Source of the DNA: Rhizophagus clarus
Taxonomy: Eukaryota; Glomeromycota; Glomeromycetes; Glomerales; Glomeraceae
Direction: 5' to 3'
Assembly: GCA_015698045.1 (NCBI GenBank)
Contig: BLAL01000194.1
Coordinates: 1,240,001 to 1,304,000, forward strand
DNA length: 64,000 nt
Positions 37,718 to 50,860 of the stretch are shown here, piece by piece. Position numbers and translations under genes: made by a program. A model generated the notes under the pieces. That model was given only the letters and a program-made list of their open reading frames with translations. It was not told where the DNA came from and did not search any database. Each line of letters begins with the position of its first letter. Position 1 is the stretch's first letter.

Positions 37718-38839
37718 TTTGACAGACAAATATTTATTTAATTACAACCCGGTCTTTATATATATATATATATTTTTTAATTTATTGGAATTAAAAGAAA
37801 TAAAAAAGAAATAATTTTTTTTTCTGATCCTGTTAAATTTTGACGCAAAAAAATTTTTTAAATAAATGATCATCATTTGCGAATTCAAAAAAGAAGAAAA
37901 AATAGGGGAAATCGGAACGGTCAACTATCTATATATGTACTATCTATATATGTATAATGTATTTCATTAAACTAAATTTGGATAGATTAATAATTATCTT
38001 TGAATACTTTTATAGTTTGGGCCACACTATAAAAAGCTTGGCTCAAATTAAATTATATTGCGTATAAACTTATTAAACGTTTTTGTTTATATTTCATCAT
38101 ATCACATTGCATGGGCGAAAAACCAATTTTCAAAAACCCGAAACGTTTCTCCCTGTGAACGCCGAATGCTAAATATGGGAAAACTTTATAGATTAAGAAT
38201 GATAAGAATTAAAAGTGAAGTTAGCCATAGAACAGATGTATTATTATTATCCCATTGAGAAATTAAATAAGATATTCGCAAATCGCAAGGATCCAATACA
38301 ATTTATAAATTAAAATTCAGATTATCATAATTTAAGATACTTTAATTATTTTAGTTACTTTCCAAGAGACTTTTAAATACAGATTGATTTTATTATTTAT
38401 TTATTGATTGATTATAGATCGTTTATCGGATCAAATTAACTAGATCGGATCTTTTCATAATAACGAATCATAGAGAATAGCCACATGTACTGATCGATCT
38501 GAAATAAATTATTGTAAAAAATAATTTCTTAAGAACTTTATTATTTCATCATTTTACGCAATTTTTATCTAAAATGTCAAATATATAATAAAATTTACAT
38601 ACTATCTATTTCAGGCGATTTTTCCCCCTGGTTTATGGCGACTCATACCAAGGATTCGTTACCGTAAAATCGCAAACCTTTTTTGCAAGGGTTCTGGATG
38701 GAAAGTTTGGGAAGTGCTTATTTTTTGCGATATTTTTTTATTGTATGAGATTTTGTAAAGTAAGGAGAGGTACTTATTTTTAAAGAGTGCTTATTTTCAG
38801 TATTTTACGGTATATTGAGTGGTTGTCCAATAATTGTTC

Positions 38840-39830
38840 ATTAAACAACTTGTAATTGTCATTTACGTGAGTAGCGCGATTCCATGAACAGTGATAATGA
38901 AGTTAACCATATACATATTTTCCAAACTAAACTTCAAGAATCTTTCTAGCATGTCTAATTTCAACTGTAGTAGTTGGTTATTAGGAGAAACATAGTTGAT
39001 AACAAACATTTAAAGGTTATAAGAATTTAAAGAATTTCTCAATGATTTGTGAACAGATTTTAATAACGTTATTATATCACTTTTGATAATTGTCACAAGA
39101 TCTAACCATCCATTACAAATATTGTGTCCCCTACTCGGTTCGTTGACGATTACAAGATTTATAAACTTGATTCTTTTCTCGTTAATGCTTCATAAACTAT
39201 CGACAGCAGAAGAATTAAGCGTAGTGCGAGGCCAAATCGCCAAAGCCATTTGAAATTTGGAGACAAGCTTTTAAGTATAAATTAATTTTCGGGAAAATGT
39301 CTTGTTGAGAAAATTGACATGTTAATAGGATGGCCATTCGGAATATGTCTTGTCAAGTAATCACTATACGCAAATAGCATATCAAAATCGCTTGCATACA
39401 AAAAGTAAACAAAGTATACACGAAAGCCCCACTTCAATTCCAAACCATTAATCTGAATAATGAAGTTTTTGAATTTTTGGACATAATCTACTCTAAATTT
39501 ATTGTCAAACTACATAATAAAATGGTAGATATTATTTGTATCTGAAATAAAAGTGTATCTTAAGTGACAAGTGAATTGGATTAAAAGGAATTACAAACAA
39601 TATTCATTTATTATCAACAAATCTTTGTAGAAGTGTTCCATAATGACCCTGGATGAATAGACTATAAAATAATTTGGTAGTTTGATCGAAGAATTTGAAA
39701 ATAAATATGAAATGATGTACATAGTTACCATTATTCCATTCTTCGCTCAAAGGTCGTATGAAACCTAAATCTATTGTAGCCCTTCAAGAAGGCCAAAAAT
39801 CTGAGATTTAAATTTAATTGAAATTTCTTC
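38840..39830 (-). pseudogene. possible relic of a protein gene (stop-poor minus-strand block)
   Basis: The minus strand stays open over long stretches compared with its surroundings. One stretch reads ATIDLGFIRPLSEEWNNGNY. Another reads RVDYVQKFKNFIIQINGLEL and continues through SDYLTRHIPNGHP. A third, in another frame, reads NEPSRGHNICNGWLDLVTII and continues through NNQLLQLKLDMLERFLKF. Several interrupting stops could be former CGA or CAA/CAG codons. Two frames are open at once around 39200, which weakens the case. I do not recognise a family. Confidence 0.33.
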
Positions 39831-40060
39831 TCATTTTGCTAATTTTTCATTTTAGGTTCTTTATCTTGTTAACTATAATAATATGATACATGACGGTACA
39901 GAATTCTCAGAGAACGATTTCCTTACGAGATTTCCGACTCTTTTAAATAAAATTTCATTAATAGAATATTTATAATATTTAAACGATCAGTAGTACGTGT
40001 AGTGAGTTAAATGCCATTAATTTGACATCATATTTATTATCGATATTTTTATTAATAGCA

Positions 40061-40505
40061 TTAATTCTACAGATATTTTTATTAGTATTAATTCCTATTG
40101 GCCACCGAAAACTCATTTGTTGATTCATCCGTCAAAAAAAAATAATACTTGTCAGACAAAAAAATCCAGGCTCTTATTAACCGCTCAACCCTCCAAATGG
40201 AACTATTAATTCTATCGATATTTTTATTAATATTAATTCCTATTGGCCACGAATCTCATTTATTGGTTCTATCATCAAAAAAATAATATACTTGTCGGAC
40301 AAAATATTTTAGACAAATCCAGGCTCTTATTAACCGCTCAACCCTCCAAATGGAACTATTAATTCTATAGATATTTTTATTAACATTAATTCTTATTGGC
40401 CACGAAATCTCATTTATTGGTTCTATCATCAAAAAAATAATATACTTGTCGGACAAAATGTATTAGACAAGTCTAGGCAATTATTAACCGAACAACCCTC
40501 CAATT
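40061..40505. repeat. tandem repeat of about 150 bases, three copies
   Basis: Copies start at about 40061, 40206 and 40359, each with TTAATTCTA, GATATTTTTATTA, CCTATTGGCCACGAA, ATACTTGTCGGACAAAA and CCGCTCAACCCTCCAAATGG. The second and third copies are the closest to each other. Confidence 0.88.
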
Positions 40506-41679
40506 GGAACCAGAATTATCTGGATGTTTGTCAAGTCTTTAGGTCTTTGCCCATTCGTTTAAAGATTACTAACTATATCATCTTGCTTCAATTAATTTTA
40601 TTTATTATATGAATATTATTTTTTTTTGGTAATTACGTATAATGCATGTTTAATTGATTTTCTTCCAAGTTGAAAATGTAGTTCCTGGAATAGAGAGATT
40701 TACCCGGACCTTGATCCTATTAGCCATGCTTTTGACAATTATTATTGCATGATTCTATTAGCTATTGTATGCCTTTGAAATGGTTTCTATTAACGAATTC
40801 AATTAAGAAATCAAAATAACTCAGTAAAAATTACATAATGATTTCGTAAACCAAAATATTATTTGTTCTTGCCTGTTTCATTCATCTCATGCAAACTTAC
40901 AAAACCAGTTTTTCTTTTTCTATAGAAATTATATGCAGAAACACTGTATGTACTGTACTCGTAGTACCAGGCGTTAAAGATACAGTAAAATTAAGATTTT
41001 TCAAAAAAAAAAAAAAAAACCAGTATTAAAACTTTAATTAGGCTTGTTTAACCTTATTTAATCATGCCAAGATTTCATTGGATGCAAGTGAAGAATGAAA
41101 GAAAATAAATGTAGTTATAATATTCATAAGAATTTCATTTTTTAAAGAAAGTTAATAATTACATATATGGTTTGGGTTAAGAATTAATTTACCTTTTTTA
41201 GTATAAAAAAAAAGTTGACCATTGAACTAGGACTGTCGTACTCTGCTGCAATTTTCTTTGAAGATTCTGCATCTTAAGATTATGCATTAATATCATAATT
41301 GCATTCTTCTTTTTTATTAAATCGCTTTTATTACTATTTTTTCTTCTTTCTAAACTTACTCTTCTTTACATAATTTCTTTTTGGTTAGTTTTTTTTTTTT
41401 TTTATGAATTCATAAGATCGACATCGGGTTTAACGGCATTGGATGATGATTATAGTATCATTTTACATGTATGGCGATTTATTCTCTTGGCTTTTTACTT
41501 TTTCGTCCATTCATAAAATTCATCCAATAATAAATTCATCCAATAATAAAATCGAGCTAAATAATACATGAATCAGTTTCAAATTTTCAATGAATAATAG
41601 GGTCTAAAATTTTGGTTATACGACATACAATATATATATTCGTATGTACTGTATGTAACTTGTATGTATTGTGTATGCA

Positions 41680-41715
<36 letters not shown>

Positions 41716-42107
41716 TTAAAAATATTCACGGTTTTTTTTTTTTTGTTCAATAAAAATCGTAGAACAAAAATTAATGTTTCACTGTAAAGCAATAAAAACC
41801 GAATATTAAAATTTTGAAAATTTTTTCGTAAAAAAAAAAAAAAAAAAAAAAAATTTAATATAAAAATTAGATGCATGTTGCGTTACAATATTAAAAAGAT
41901 TTTCATGTCGATATACGGTAAAATGTAAAACATATAAATATATCTGTTTAAATTAAAAAAAAAATTTGATTGATTGAAATGTTTTGAGGCTATGCTGAAA
42001 GAAAAGGACAAATATGACGAATAAAAATAGATAATGACTTAAATTGTTGATGATTGTCATTAATCTCTTAATCGCCGTTAATCCGTTAATTGCTCTAAAT
42101 AATCGAG

Positions 42108-42138
<31 letters not shown>

Positions 42139-45100
42139 ATTTTCTAATTGCCGGTAATTGTCGTTGATTGCCGTTTGTACGTTCTGTACGAATGAATCTA
42201 TTGATTTTTTCTTTAAAAGATTGTAATTGTAAAGTTAATAAAGTTAATGAATAATATTAATAGTCGTCATTCATAATTAAAACATCGAATTAAAGTTATT
42301 GAACGTAGTAATTTGGCGTAAAGGGTCCTCAACCTTAATATTTTAGATAGTACAATATCCTATACACGCTCTTATACATGCTCAGATACATGCGCTCAGA
42401 TACATGCTGAATAAATTCGACCGTCAATAGATTCTTTTTTTCAAAGATGAAAACTCGACACAGAGAAATTTATGCAAGCCAATAATGACTGACCCAAAAA
42501 TGTATGTTACCGGATGACTGGACACAATCATATGTCGCATATGTATCAATAAGAAATGAACTAAAGATAATCGGATTTATTTTTCATTTATTACCTAACC
42601 AAATTAATTTGTTACACAGCATAAAATTCCAACAATAAAATTTGGTACTTGAAATTATGGATAAAGCGATTTGGCGTTTAATGTTGTGAAAGAAATAACG
42701 GGAACTCTGTTCTAGACCTTTATTACATAGTGAATAATCTTATTTTAGAACAAAGTTTTCTTAACAGAGTCACTACATTGTCACTACATAGAAAGAATAT
42801 TGAACATGACTCGTCATGAGCCCAAAAAAACAAGATATCGTGTTACTTTTCCGAAAAACTGGTCACATGCAAAAAATTAGTGAGGTCTTACGATTGTGAA
42901 CCTTGAACCTTGCGAACCTTTCATTTTTAATTGAAATTTTAATGCGACACTGCAGCGAGAAGTTTTTCTCGCTTATATAATCTTGGTTTAGGACTTGAAG
43001 ATTATGTAATTTTTTTCCAGGGGTGAGAAAAAAAAACATTAGTCCTTTTATGTTCAAATCCTTTTAATTCTTGAGGAGAAATTCAATATTTACCTTTTTT
43101 CAATAGTTTATAATAAACTATAGACATGCATTGTTTTACATTCATCTCCTCCTGGCAGGCTTATAAATTTATTAATAATTTTACCGGGGTCCCGTTCCTC
43201 CCCCCTTGAGCTTGACTCGGACAACTCGGACGACCCGCTAATATTGAGTTGCACAAGATCAACAATATCTCATTTTATTCCGAGTCAAAGACATTTTTAG
43301 AAACATAATGAATTAAACGAAATAATATTAGTAGTTAATTTTTTTTTTTTTTTTAATGCTATTTTTTTTTTTTCGATTGTTCCATTTTTAAAGTTTTTTT
43401 TCTCGCGTTTTGTTTGTTACTTTAGAAATTTAACTTTTTTTTTTCTTCATTTAACCAAATTTATTTGATTTAAAGAAACTCTAACTTTCTTTAAAAGAAA
43501 TTTTGAATGAACCAGTACATTTCTTGTTTGTTATGATTTTAATTAATGTGTCAAATCACATTATTTATATTATTTGTTTACAAAGAAAAAGAAAAAAAAA
43601 TAAAAAAAAAAGTGCATAATATATTCGCGTCTTTATTTTTTAATATATTGTTAAAAAAAAAAAATATTACGCAATTTCGGTTTCAAAAAAAGACAAAAAA
43701 AAAAAAAAAAATTAAATTTAGTCACCTGCCTTCAAGCATTTATATTTACTGTACAATTACCAAATACAAAAGGAGATTTTATACAGATTATTCAAATTAT
43801 ACATATTTGTATATATGATAATAATGTACTTATTTACTGTACAGAAAATGTACAGTATAATAAACGTTATTATAATTTATATTTATTATTTTTTTTTTTT
43901 TCATAAATTATTTTCTATTATAACTTTTTTTTTGTTTATTAAACCTTAATTTTATTTAAAACTTTTTGTTTTCGTGTATTCCTTTTCTGTTCTAATTACT
44001 TGTTTATGCACAAAAACTTTTTTTTGTATAAATTTTTTATGAATTTGTTTTTAAAATTTGTGTAATTTTTAATAAACACCAATCCGAGAATGTGTTGAAT
44101 CAATTAAAAAAAAAAAAGGAAAATTGATACATTGAAAATTATTACCGTTTTAGATCTTTGAGTTTGGTTCTTTTTAGATTAATTAATTAACCGTTAAATA
44201 AATGAAAAATATAAGAGAATACGTTAAATTATAATGCATAAAAGAATCGGGCAACGAAAAACTGAAAGCGAAGGGACCTTCCTGAGAATTATTATTGAGA
44301 TTTGCATCACAGCACCACCATTTATTTTTATTTACATTCATTTTAATTAAAATGACGTTTCAATGGACATTCATTGAACTCCCCCCTAATAAACTAACAA
44401 AGGACACATCAACCTTAATAAAAAAAAAAATACAAATAAAAATTCAAATTGGGCAATAACAACAATAATAAAATTAGAAAGAATTAATCAAAAGAGGATG
44501 GATTTTCAACAATTTTATAATTTATAAATTGTATTATGATTATGATTATTATATATAATATATGCTAATAATAATAATGTTTGGCATTACCCATAAATTT
44601 TTATTCACGGTATGGAATTATTTCGCACGTGGAAGGATTACGGTAAACTGTTAAGGTAATTATTAAATTAACTTAGTTAACTTAGTTAACTTAGCGGTGT
44701 TCGTACTACATAAAAAATAAACAACCATTATCATTGGACGAATTTTAAAAACACGTTAAATAAACATTAAAAAATGTCAAAAATTATTTATTTACATTCT
44801 TATTTTTTTTTTGACACCTTTTTATAATACGTTTTCCTTTTTAAATGTAACTTATTAATTTCCTGAGTTAAATTATAACTGTAAATGATCTTATCTTGTA
44901 ATCCATTTTGGGATAGAAAATTTTCATTCATGCATAATTAAATAAATAACAAAGGTTCGCAATTCTTTGTAGTTGGAATTAACTGTATTCCAAAATTAGC
45001 TTCCTTTAATAATATTTATATATAATATTTATATAATTTAGATATATATAGATACAATATTATACATATATATTATTTCATTTACAAATACTTAAATTGG

Positions 45101-48100
45101 GCCATGATTTATGCAATGATACTTTTAAGCTTAAATTTTCCCATGTGAGAACAACTTTACTCCGTACATTTTGTTAAACAGGTTTCAATCAATTATTCTC
45201 GTGCTCTTTAAATATTTGATTATAAATTCCCAAATTAATCGAAATAATAATTTCAAAATGTACATATTTATCCGGTTATCGACAAATTTAATTCATTCCT
45301 TTCCCCACATTTAAAAATGATATTGCATAATTTTGTTATCAAAGTTTCATATGAAGAAGTTAACTCTTTTTTGAATTTCATATCAATGATCAGATGATCG
45401 AGTCTTAAATAAATTTCGCTAGATACCGGGTCACATAACGCTAAATGCCGCCAAGATTATCTTTTTTTTTTTTTTTTTGTTGGCCAAATTTGGATCATGC
45501 ATTTAGGTAATTTAAGAATTGTACATTACATTTTATTACATGTTATATGTTTTTTTTTTTTTTTTATGCGAAATGCGAGAAAAAAAAAAAATTATGTAAT
45601 TGATTAAAAGGTACGACATATTTGTTATGAATTTTTTTTTTTCAAGCTTAAAAAAAAAAAAATCAATTTAAAAAATTATGAACAAATTTGGTTCACTTAT
45701 TATATTACGTACGACGTTTAAAATAAAATTTTATGAATTTTATTTTATTTATTTTTTAATTTTTATTTTTTTTTTTTCGAAAATTAAAATAATCTTTATT
45801 CTTTTTTTGGAAAACAATTACTATATAAAAAAAGATGAATAACTTCTATTCTAAGAATACAGTGATTACAAGGGATTTCGAAAATCAAATTATCATTTTT
45901 TTTTTATTTTTATTGATGTAATAATATTTTTATTTATTAAATAATAAAGAATTAAGTTTATGATTACAAAAGAATTAAAAAAGGATTAAATAATTGATTT
46001 ATAACCAGGTAGTATACCAGGTATACCAGGTATTTTACCGAAATTAAACCGTTTTGCATAACGATCGTACATGATAAGCGAAAAAACAAAAAATTAATAA
46101 TATTTTTTTTTTAGGTTTAGGTTACTAGGTAAATGATTCGTCTAAGTTTAGGTGAAAAGTACTTTTAAAAAAGTAGTGATAATTTTTAATTTTCAAAGTA
46201 ATTTTCAAAGAGAAAAATCATTCAAATTTATGAGAAACAAGATCGATAATTTTTCGATTTAAAAGATCATTTAATAGAATCATGAATGAAAATAATAAAT
46301 AAATAACACGTATTTAAATTAAAAAAATTTTAGAATGATTCAATTTTATTAAGAAAATAATTTTGGTGAATAATTCACGACTTTTGAAGAATTAATTTGA
46401 ACGAATTTTTTTGATGAAAAAGAAATTCCCAAGAAAAAGATCTACATGTACAGCCTTTTCTTTATAAAGTAAGGTTCACTTATTATATAATTAATCAATA
46501 TAAAATTATAAAAGAAAAAAATGGAAAAAAAAAAGAAAAAAAAAAATCAAAAAATTTCGTTGTGTCATTACGTGCGTCGTAATCCTCTCGTTACGTAACG
46601 TTGTTGTTACGACATTATGTTGTTACGCGTTTTCGTAAATAACCCTTATTTACTCATGCCCCATGTCAAAAGATTTTCAAACAAATGGGTTACCCAAAAT
46701 TGAGGGGTAAAAAAAAAAAAAAAATTTTTAAATATAACTTTTAACGGCTTAATTAAAAATTCCCACTCTAAAAATGATTCTAGACAAAAGTATTTTAGAA
46801 AAAAATGATCTTTAGATAGATATTCTAATATGCAAGATTAAAGATTAACCTTTTTACCCTTTTTACACACATTATCATAATAACTGATTGTTATTTCTAT
46901 TATTCCGAGTATCCCGATTATTCCGAGTCTTCGTTATTTACTCAGTATCAAACAATCCTATTTTATCGCGAGAATAAAAAAGGTAAAAACTTAATAAACC
47001 GGTATTTTACAAAAAAAGTATATAAAGTTTTTAAGAAAATTTTTCCCCCAAAAAAAACGCCTTATTACTCATCTCGTAAATGGCCCCGTAAATTTTTCAC
47101 AATGAAAAAAAAAAGAATAATTGCGCACAGGTCTAAATAATGAATACAGGTCAAAGCACTTGAAAAAAAAAAAAAAAAAAATTTTTTTTTAAAAATATTC
47201 TTGTGTTTAATTTGATTGTATAACCGAATTTATAAATATCATTCTAAGCCTCCAAATAATCAACAATAATTACAATAATTAAATAATACTTGAAATGAAC
47301 CTCTTTTTCCATAAAATGAATAAATTAAAAGCACATTATCGATTTGCTTACATACTCACATGCTTATACATACATACATGATTGAGTATTATTACAAAGA
47401 AAGTTATCTCCCGCTTGCCCAAAGCTTTTTTTTTTTTTTTTTCTTTGTTTAGAGATCATATTACCTAAAATACCTAAATTTAAAATTATCCGTATTATCA
47501 CTTAAACCTATATTAAGATTTCCCAGATTCTAGAACCTTAAAAAAAATTTTATTTTAAAAAAACTTATTAATATTTCCCGATCTTTGTTATCTCCTTTTT
47601 ACCCGAAATATAATTCACAAAGTATAAAAAAAGCAAAGGAAAATAAGGCGGACGCACATCCAACTTGCATTTAAAAATCCGATATTCGGATGTTATACAT
47701 ACATAATAAATAGATAGGTCATCAGATATCTCCCCCCGTGTGAAACTTTGCAAATTTTTTTTTTTTTTTTAATATTTCTCTAATAAGTTAACCTATTTTT
47801 CTTCTTAACCTAAAAATAATTAATTTATTACTAACAGTTAATCAAATAAATGAAGAAAATTTACTATTGTGTCCGTTAATGGATAAATTTGATATAAGAT
47901 CAACATGTTAATTTAACCAAAACAGGATAAATTGGATTATATCTTACTATTTTTTTCATTTATTATGGAATTCTTTTTAGGTAATATGGCACATACTGAG
48001 AACTTGGCGGCGGCGGAGTTTTATGCATGATTATATATCTTTTCCTAGTTAAAATGATATTTATATTTGGAATATAAAGAAAGGTTATGAAGAAGTAGGT

Positions 48101-49430
48101 TAAATTAAATCAGGGTAAATGAAAATCCATAGGGATTTAGGGGAGAAGTTTAGGTACTATTAATAGATTTTTTTTTTTATGTTTTATGTTAAAATAGCTG
48201 TCAATTTTAATTACCTAATATTCTTTAGAGCCCTGAGTCTCGTCACAATATGTCAAAAAAAATAGCGTGACGTGAGACTAGTTAATAAATATTATCGGAA
48301 AAGAGGAACTTTATATATATATATATTTCGAAATCAAATTAAAGTTTTTTGTACTGTACCCTTTCTTGTATAGATAATGTTTCCTTGTGAAATAGAAAGG
48401 AAGATGGATAAAGATAACGGATCTCTTAGAATCTCATGATATTTATTATTTATTTATTTACTTTAAATTTATTTATTTATTTATTTATTTTATTTTATTT
48501 TTATTTATTTATTTATTTACTTACTTATTTATTATTAAATTTTTTTTTTTTAAAAAAAAAAATCACAGCGAATGAATTTATATTTTTTAAGTTATTTATT
48601 TTATTTCATTTTTCATTTATTTTTTTATTTTTTTATTTTTTTATTTTTTTTGTTCAATATCTTATCTATTACTATTTAAATAATGAAAAGCAAAAAAAAA
48701 AAAAAAAAAATACGCCAAAAAATCAAAATCTTAACTTTAAACTTTCAAAGATTACTTCTTGTTTTATATCCTGATTATCCTGAATTTTTTTTTTTTTTCC
48801 AAAGAAAAAAAATGCTTTCTCATTTTTCTTTCTATCACTTCTATTTTTGATTTCCTTTGCGTCACCTTAAGAAACACTAGAAAGGGAATGGGTGTAACAC
48901 ATCAAACGCGCCAAGGTGTTTGTGTAATGTTTCACATTTATATAAATGTTTATCAGTTTATCTATCGATCCCATACATACTCCGAATTCTACCATATTAG
49001 GTGAGCTATACCTAGTTTAAGTAACCAGTCGGCGCAGTTTGTTCACAGTAAGTAATTTGTTGGTTTTTTTTTAAATGGAAAAATATAAACAACTATTTTA
49101 TACTTATTTAACTTTAAAAAAAGCCCTTGTGAAAAATTTCCAAAATTATTCAACATTAATAAAAAAAAAGAAATGATCATACGCGAAACAATCTGAAATA
49201 AATAATAACAATAAATAAATCTTTTTTTTTTTAAAGTTGTTCAAAACCAGTTAATACCGGAAAATAATAATAATAAAAAAAATTATTAATTCATTTTTTC
49301 CACGGTACCGTTATCATTCATTCTAATAGAAAAATAAAAAATTGGGTAACTGTTGAGTAACTTTCAAAGTTTTTGCAATGATGGATAATATTTTTTTTTT
49401 TTCGATTTCTTTATAAATAATAACATTAAT

Positions 49431-49560
49431 GAGTAACCAAAATCATTACACACTTTTTTTCTTTCGATTAACAAACGTGAATGAGTAACCATAATTATTA
49501 CACACTTTTCCTTTCAATTATCAACGTGAATGAGTAACCATAATTATTACACACTTTTAC
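49431..49560. repeat. 50-base tandem repeat, three copies
   Basis: GAGTAACCATAATTATTACA followed by CACTTTT recurs at 49431, 49483 and 49532, with ACGTGAAT before the last two copies. Confidence 0.85.
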
Positions 49561-49777
49561 ACGGTTTTAATTTAATTCATTATTATTACAAGTTCAAAAT
49601 TACCTTTTTAGTCTTGTTTGTTAGGCGACGTCATTTTGATCATAATGTATTATTATCACGTCATCAATTTATATGTTACGTAATTTATCAATCTATAATC
49701 AATCAAACAATAGCTAAATACGTAACATTGATACTAACTGCTAACAAAATATGTTAATATATGTTAATCGTTAAATA

Positions 49778-49846
49778 CCCGCAATATCCGCAATACCGCA
49801 ATACCCGCAATACCCGTAATACCGCAATACCGCAATACCGCATATA
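49778..49846. repeat. ACCGCAAT minisatellite
   Basis: Eight or nine short units alternate ACCGCAAT and ACCCGCAAT, a GC-richer island in AT-rich DNA. Confidence 0.85.
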
Positions 49847-50828
49847 TTAATTCATTTCATTTTTTTTAAAAATTTTGATGCGTATCTTGTATAAAATTAC
49901 GTTAACCTTTTCAGTAACAAATGGAAATTAATATTTGTTTTTTCTCAGAGTATTTTAACTAAAATATTTCAAGGGACAATATAATAATTGTATAATAATA
50001 CCATATTTATCTAAATAATAATTATTGTCGATATTGTTTGAATTTCTCATGCAAAAAAAAAATATGTATTATTGTTGAAGAACAAAAGAAATTCGGTAAA
50101 ACTAATCTTAAAAAGGGTTCGTTTCAGTAAGCATGAAGTTTTATGAAATGCAACGTATATCCCTTGAATTTTTTGACATGTAAACAAATTCACCACATGC
50201 CCAAAAGAATTTCTTTACAAGTTTTGTTTCAACCATTTTCGTTGTTTAAAAAAAGAAAATTATTTACTTATTTATTTATTTAATTTTTGGGCGTTTTATT
50301 TGACGCCCAAAAAAAAAAAAAAAAAAAATTTTTTTTTCGTAACAAATAAAACTTTAAACTGAAAAAATAATTTTTTAAAGATTATTAATTGGAAAGAGCT
50401 TAAGCAATATAATGTATGAAAATATCTATTTCTCGGTAATAATCCAATCATTTATTATAAACTATAAAACCGTAACGTTACGATTTTTGGGTACGTGGCA
50501 CATCATAAATTTACACGACAGATATTTAAAAATCAAATTTATTTGACATGTTCGAAGACATTAATTGACATGGGCGAACTTGGTTGACAGATGACATGGG
50601 TACCATATATAATTTCTTTATGAAGATTATTTTGGCTTGGACTCACGTTACAAAGATTATTTTTATTTTTTTTTTTATTTATTTTTATTTTCAACGGTTT
50701 CTTTTTTACGTACAATAAAATATAATAGTGAAAAAAAAAACAGATCATGCATGCTTGTAGTTCAGAACTTCAACTTTATTATCCACTTGGCGTGAGAGTA
50801 CTCATTAAAAAAAAAAATTGGCGTGCAG

Positions 50829-50860
<32 letters not shown>

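Noticed and set aside
41616..41876. 86-codon minus-strand frame
   Set aside because: Made of poly-F and poly-K runs from homopolymers; no supporting splice or domain evidence.
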